A stretch of DNA of 60,676 nucleotides from the IMG/VR virus record IMGVR_UViG_3300044731_001504, positions 1-60,676 of that record; one strand, given 5' to 3'. This stretch comes from a virus. The notes under the pieces are model-generated. The model made no database searches and was not told the DNA's origin. It worked only from the letters and a program-made list of their open reading frames with translations. A program made the translations under genes and the position numbers. Below are positions 58,695 through 60,676 of this stretch, piece by piece. Within the stretch, counting starts at the first letter, position 1; each line of letters starts with the position of its first letter.

Positions 58695-58937
58695 TTATTT
58701 AGTGTCAGAGAATGAATCTGTATTAATAAACTCAGACTCCAAATGTTTAATAACAGACCTAAGGGTCTGACCCTGCAACTCAGGGGTTTCCCTACTACGA
58801 ATGGCCAACGCAATACCCCCACATAATACAGATATAATATCATCCATATTCATATCACTCTTAGCCCTTATGTTATAAAAAAATCTATTGTCCCTTAATT
58901 CAACATCCACAATAACTGATAATTTAATTTCTTCCAT
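58695..58937 (-). CDS. Small acidic protein
   Basis: An 80-residue protein, MEEIKLSVIVDVELRDNRFF, of mixed alpha/beta type. No family recognised. There is no clear promoter just upstream; it may be read from the minus-strand promoter at 59299-59329 if transcription passes the 59087-59107 terminator. Confidence 0.5.
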   Translation of the reverse strand: MEEIKLSVIVDVELRDNRFFYNIRAKSDMNMDDIISVLCGGIALAIRSRETPELQGQTLRSVIKHLESEFINTDSFSDTK

Positions 58938-59086
58938 ATATTAATCATAAAATAAAAAAACCAAATTCTCAAAATTTTTCCAAAAATTTATTTTTAATAT
59001 TTCCCCTCTTTATAAAAGAAGGGGTCATGTTTTAGAAAAAAATTTCCAAAAAATTTTATCGATGGGATTGTAGGGGTATTTTGACC

Positions 59087-59107
59087 AAAAAAACCCCTTA
59101 TATGGGG
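59087..59107 (-). terminator. Terminator-like hairpin, minus strand
   Basis: On the minus strand CCCC-ATATAA-GGGG is followed by T7. Confidence 0.55.
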
Positions 59108-59150
59108 GGGATACGGGGGGAGGGGGTACCCCATAGTACAGGGTGGGGGG
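59104..59150 (+). other. G-run cluster (possible G-quadruplex)
   Basis: G7, G6, G5, then GGG and G6 within about 47 nt on the plus strand, interrupted by GTACCCC. Enough tracts for an intramolecular quadruplex. Confidence 0.5.
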
Positions 59151-59298
59151 TGGTACCCCTACCTATAGGGGGGTATTAGTTATTCACAAGATACTAACAC
59201 CCCCATGTTCATAAGTTTATTTGTATTGTTTAATCTTACATTGCACACCACCCTTAACGGTGCTGTGGGGTAGAAAGTTTAGGTCCTTATTCATTTGA

Positions 59299-59329
59299 CA
59301 AATATACGGCAACATTATTCCCCCACCAA
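59299..59329 (-). promoter_or_regulatory. Host-type promoter, minus strand
   Basis: The minus strand reads TTG-N20-TATATTTG; back-to-back with the plus promoter that starts 17 nt away. Confidence 0.5.
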
Positions 59330-59345
59330 ATAAATGTTTACCTTA

Positions 59346-59376
59346 TTGATGAGGGAAACAATTGTTAATAACTTTG
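59346..59376 (+). promoter_or_regulatory. Host-type promoter, plus strand
   Basis: TTG (59346-59348), 20 nt, TAACTTTG (59369-59376). Part of a 20-bp sequence repeated with one mismatch at 60628-60647. Confidence 0.5.
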
Positions 59377-59582
59377 TTTGGGGGTTTCATATTTCTGCCG
59401 TAACTTAGCTTGGTGCCTTATATATTTTTTTTATTGGACAAATCTTAGTGCTAAGGTACGACAAAGAAATTTAACATACAACTTTTATTTCAATTATTTT
59501 TGCCATAACTTTGCCCCGTAACTGTATGATGATATGGGGACCGAGTATACTCCACCCTGCCTTATATTTTTATAAGAAATAT

Positions 59583-59613
59583 TTGTGGGGGTGAAATGAT
59601 TGCCGTATATTTG
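59583..59613 (+). promoter_or_regulatory. Leaderless host-type promoter of the 59618 gene
   Basis: TTG (59583-59585), 20 nt, TATATTTG (59606-59613), 4 nt (CCTC), ATG at 59618. Confidence 0.65.
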
Positions 59614-59617
59614 CCTC

Positions 59618-60004
59618 ATGAGTTACACCATTGACACCCAAAGAAGCAAAGCCATCAGAAAGATGATGAAGAACAAAACCATCACCATCCCCACAAGTGA
59701 GTTCTCAAGCTATACTCTATCACATCTTGCATCTGATATCCAAATTAGATTTGTTAATGTGGATAATGGAATATTCTATGTTGACTATGGGGTTGAGGTT
59801 TCATATACCTTCGACCATGGTGTTACTGACTACGTTAAAAAAAGATTACCCATACTTGTTAGGAATGAAGTTAGAGCCAACTCAAAGGTTAGAAAGTTTT
59901 TTAAGTTATACCTTATGAACTTTGGGGTTAAGACAAGTCATATCAAATCAATTAAAATCAAGTCCAATGAAATTAAAATCAAGTCCAATGAAGCTAAGTC
60001 ATAA
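59618..60004 (+). CDS. Early-type protein with C-terminal KIKSNE repeats
   Basis: A 128-residue protein, MSYTIDTQRSKAIRKMMKNK, basic, with a middle beta region (IQIRFVNVDNGIFYVDYGVE) and a C-terminal repeat IKIKSNEIKIKSNEAKS. The 21-bp repeat behind the tail also forms the start of the next gene. No family recognised. Confidence 0.6.
   Translation: MSYTIDTQRSKAIRKMMKNKTITIPTSEFSSYTLSHLASDIQIRFVNVDNGIFYVDYGVEVSYTFDHGVTDYVKKRLPILVRNEVRANSKVRKFFKLYLMNFGVKTSHIKSIKIKSNEIKIKSNEAKS
59950..59991 (+). repeat. 21-bp direct repeat bridging two genes
   Basis: Two perfect copies (59950-59970, 59971-59991). In the first gene each encodes IKIKSNE; in the next frame each offers an ATG. Confidence 0.9.
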
Positions 60005-60380
60005 ATGTGATAAATACTCAATCAAGGAACTACGTCGTGTGGGGAAGTTGGTGATTAAAGCATCAAGGGAAATCATTGGTCACGGAAACAAACCAATCCC
60101 CAAGCTTCATATTAGAAACACCCTCAAGGATATGTATGGATTATATTGTTATTCCCATAAGATATTCATTAACCCATCACAATGCAAAAAGATGTCAGTC
60201 TTCGTTGGGGTTATCATTCATGAATACACCCACCACATTCAGAAGGGTCTTAAACAAAACTATGATGGTTCAGTTAAGAAGTATGGTTATTACGACTGCC
60301 CCTTTGAAGTGGAAGCAAGAGGTAACGCAAAGAAGTATAAGAAGAAAGTATGGAAGAAGGTTAAACAAGAATTGTCCTGA
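59988..60380 (+). CDS. SprT-like/HEYTH zinc metalloprotease-like protein
   Basis: A 130-residue protein from ATG 59988 (MKLSHKCDKYSIKELRRVGK); upstream ATGs at 59967 and 59922 are possible but lie in the repeat and in the previous gene. Zinc motif VGVIIHEYTHHIQKGLKQNY (about 75-94) with DCPFEVEARGNAKKYKKKVW after it, giving the third ligand Glu and a basic tail, as in SprT/WSS1-type proteins. These act on DNA-bound proteins or as peptidases; substrate unknown here. The 3' end overlaps the next gene convergently. Confidence 0.72.
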   Translation: MKLSHKCDKYSIKELRRVGKLVIKASREIIGHGNKPIPKLHIRNTLKDMYGLYCYSHKIFINPSQCKKMSVFVGVIIHEYTHHIQKGLKQNYDGSVKKYGYYDCPFEVEARGNAKKYKKKVWKKVKQELS

Positions 60381-60606
60381 CATAATCTGACAACTTGGCA
60401 ATGGGTGCTTCGATATCCTTGAACAACTCTGTGAACTCAGGGGTAAATGTATAGTTTGTTAATATCTTTACATCCCCCTGATATCTTGTTCTCTCCACCC
60501 TATACTCCATCTTCCCCACCTTGATATCCTTATGGTACAAATAAACAAGGGTAAAATCACCCACCTTGTCAGACATTATTCTTAAATTGTTGATAATATT
60601 TTCCAT
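60361..60606 (-). CDS. Hypothetical protein
   Basis: An 81-residue protein, MENIINNLRIMSDKVGDFTL, mixed alpha/beta with aromatic strands (VYLYHKDIKVGKMEYRVERT). No family recognised. Its end overlaps the convergent SprT-like gene by 20 nt. No clear promoter was seen in the 70 nt upstream that remain in the window. Confidence 0.55.
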   Translation of the reverse strand: MENIINNLRIMSDKVGDFTLVYLYHKDIKVGKMEYRVERTRYQGDVKILTNYTFTPEFTELFKDIEAPIAKLSDYVRTILV

Positions 60607-60676
60607 CTGTTGATATGATTAGAGGGGATTGTTAATAACTTTATTTGTTAAATTTCTTGATTTTGTCAAAATGTCA

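Larger units (their letters stand above)
59086..59293 (-). ncRNA. Candidate non-coding RNA
   Basis: The host-type promoter at 59299-59329 (minus) and the terminator at 59087-59107 define a transcript of about 200 nt with no open frame. It would contain a stem-loop (CACA-C-CACC / GGTG-C-TGTG at 59244-59267) and C-rich tracts. No similarity to a known RNA was noticed. The boundaries are inferred. Confidence 0.3.
58940..59617. other. 680-nt gene-poor regulatory region
   Basis: No reading frame longer than a few codons with coding character was seen. It contains a terminator-like hairpin (59087-59107), G runs (59104-59126, 59141-59150), a stem-loop (59244-59267) and three host-type promoters (one minus, two plus). 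It separates leftward late-type genes from rightward early-type genes. Confidence 0.7.

Noticed and set aside
1-60676. Ordinary tRNA genes
   Set aside because: Apart from the tmRNA ends I saw no cloverleaf with a T-arm GTTCRA and CCA-like acceptor; none can be supported.
1-60676. Insertion sequences or integrase-linked attachment sites
   Set aside because: No transposase, integrase or terminal inverted repeats with target duplications were found; the HNH gene alone is not enough.

Overview
This window looks like part of the genome of a large T4-like tailed phage (myovirus) that infects a member of the Bacteroidetes, probably a flavobacterium. The phage assignment rests on an ordered minus-strand morphogenesis block (terminase large subunit, portal, helical core-type protein, S80 prohead protease, start of a scaffold gene), two peptidoglycan hydrolases and dense, overlapping, mostly unrecognisable small genes. 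The host assignment rests on three things. Several promoters fit the Bacteroidetes form TTG-N19/20-TAnnTTTG. Shine-Dalgarno sequences are almost absent, with A/T-rich leaders instead. There is also a TonB energy transducer of the Bacteroidetes type.
Layout. 1-10,400: virion morphogenesis, read leftwards. 10,400-16,925: nucleotidyltransferase, KTSC protein, a ClpC-like unfoldase, a peptidase, a tmRNA gene and a cysteine-rich CxxCxGxG repeat protein. 16,900-22,400: a GAF-like membrane protein and a sugar/glycosylation cassette (RmlB-like dehydratase, three-domain glycosyltransferase, methyltransferase). 22,425-22,913: HNH endonuclease. 23,000-29,900: four proteins, three of them large, that may be internal or ejected proteins. 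29,900-45,900: mixed small genes with a zinc peptidase, GH19 endolysin, polyphosphate kinase 2, a second lysozyme candidate, a cupin, an isolated class II Asx-tRNA-synthetase-like domain, an FKBP isomerase and a short dihydrofolate reductase. 45,900-58,940: a long leftward run of small proteins, many sharing N-terminal leader peptides, with TonB and two more HExxH proteins. 58,940-59,617: a 680-nt gene-poor regulatory region. 59,618-60,606: early-type genes including a SprT-like protein.
Two promoter grammars are visible. About 33 sites carry TATTTAT on the coding strand, mostly 5-45 nt before a start codon; this is the reverse complement of the core of the T4 late box TATAAATA and is probably the phage late promoter. 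About ten others fit the host form, and four genes have TAnnTTTG exactly 4 nt before ATG, suggesting leaderless early messages.
The most interesting system is a set of more than 20 otherwise unrelated proteins that begin with one of a few short leaders (MKYLITES..., MKKVVRLTES..., LFNVDExEKQ..., LIKKILNEE...) and carry [IL]-x-E, often [IL]-x-E-Q-[SG], early in the chain. T4 prohead protease cuts after [IL]-x-E, and T4 internal proteins carry N-terminal capsid-targeting sequences. With an S80 protease encoded here, I infer a large arsenal of capsid-packaged, protease-trimmed, co-injected proteins. Other notable cargo is phage TonB, phage tmRNA with a long tag, ClpC-like unfoldase with a VGF ClpP-docking loop, PPK2, and a candidate small RNA at 59,086-59,293.
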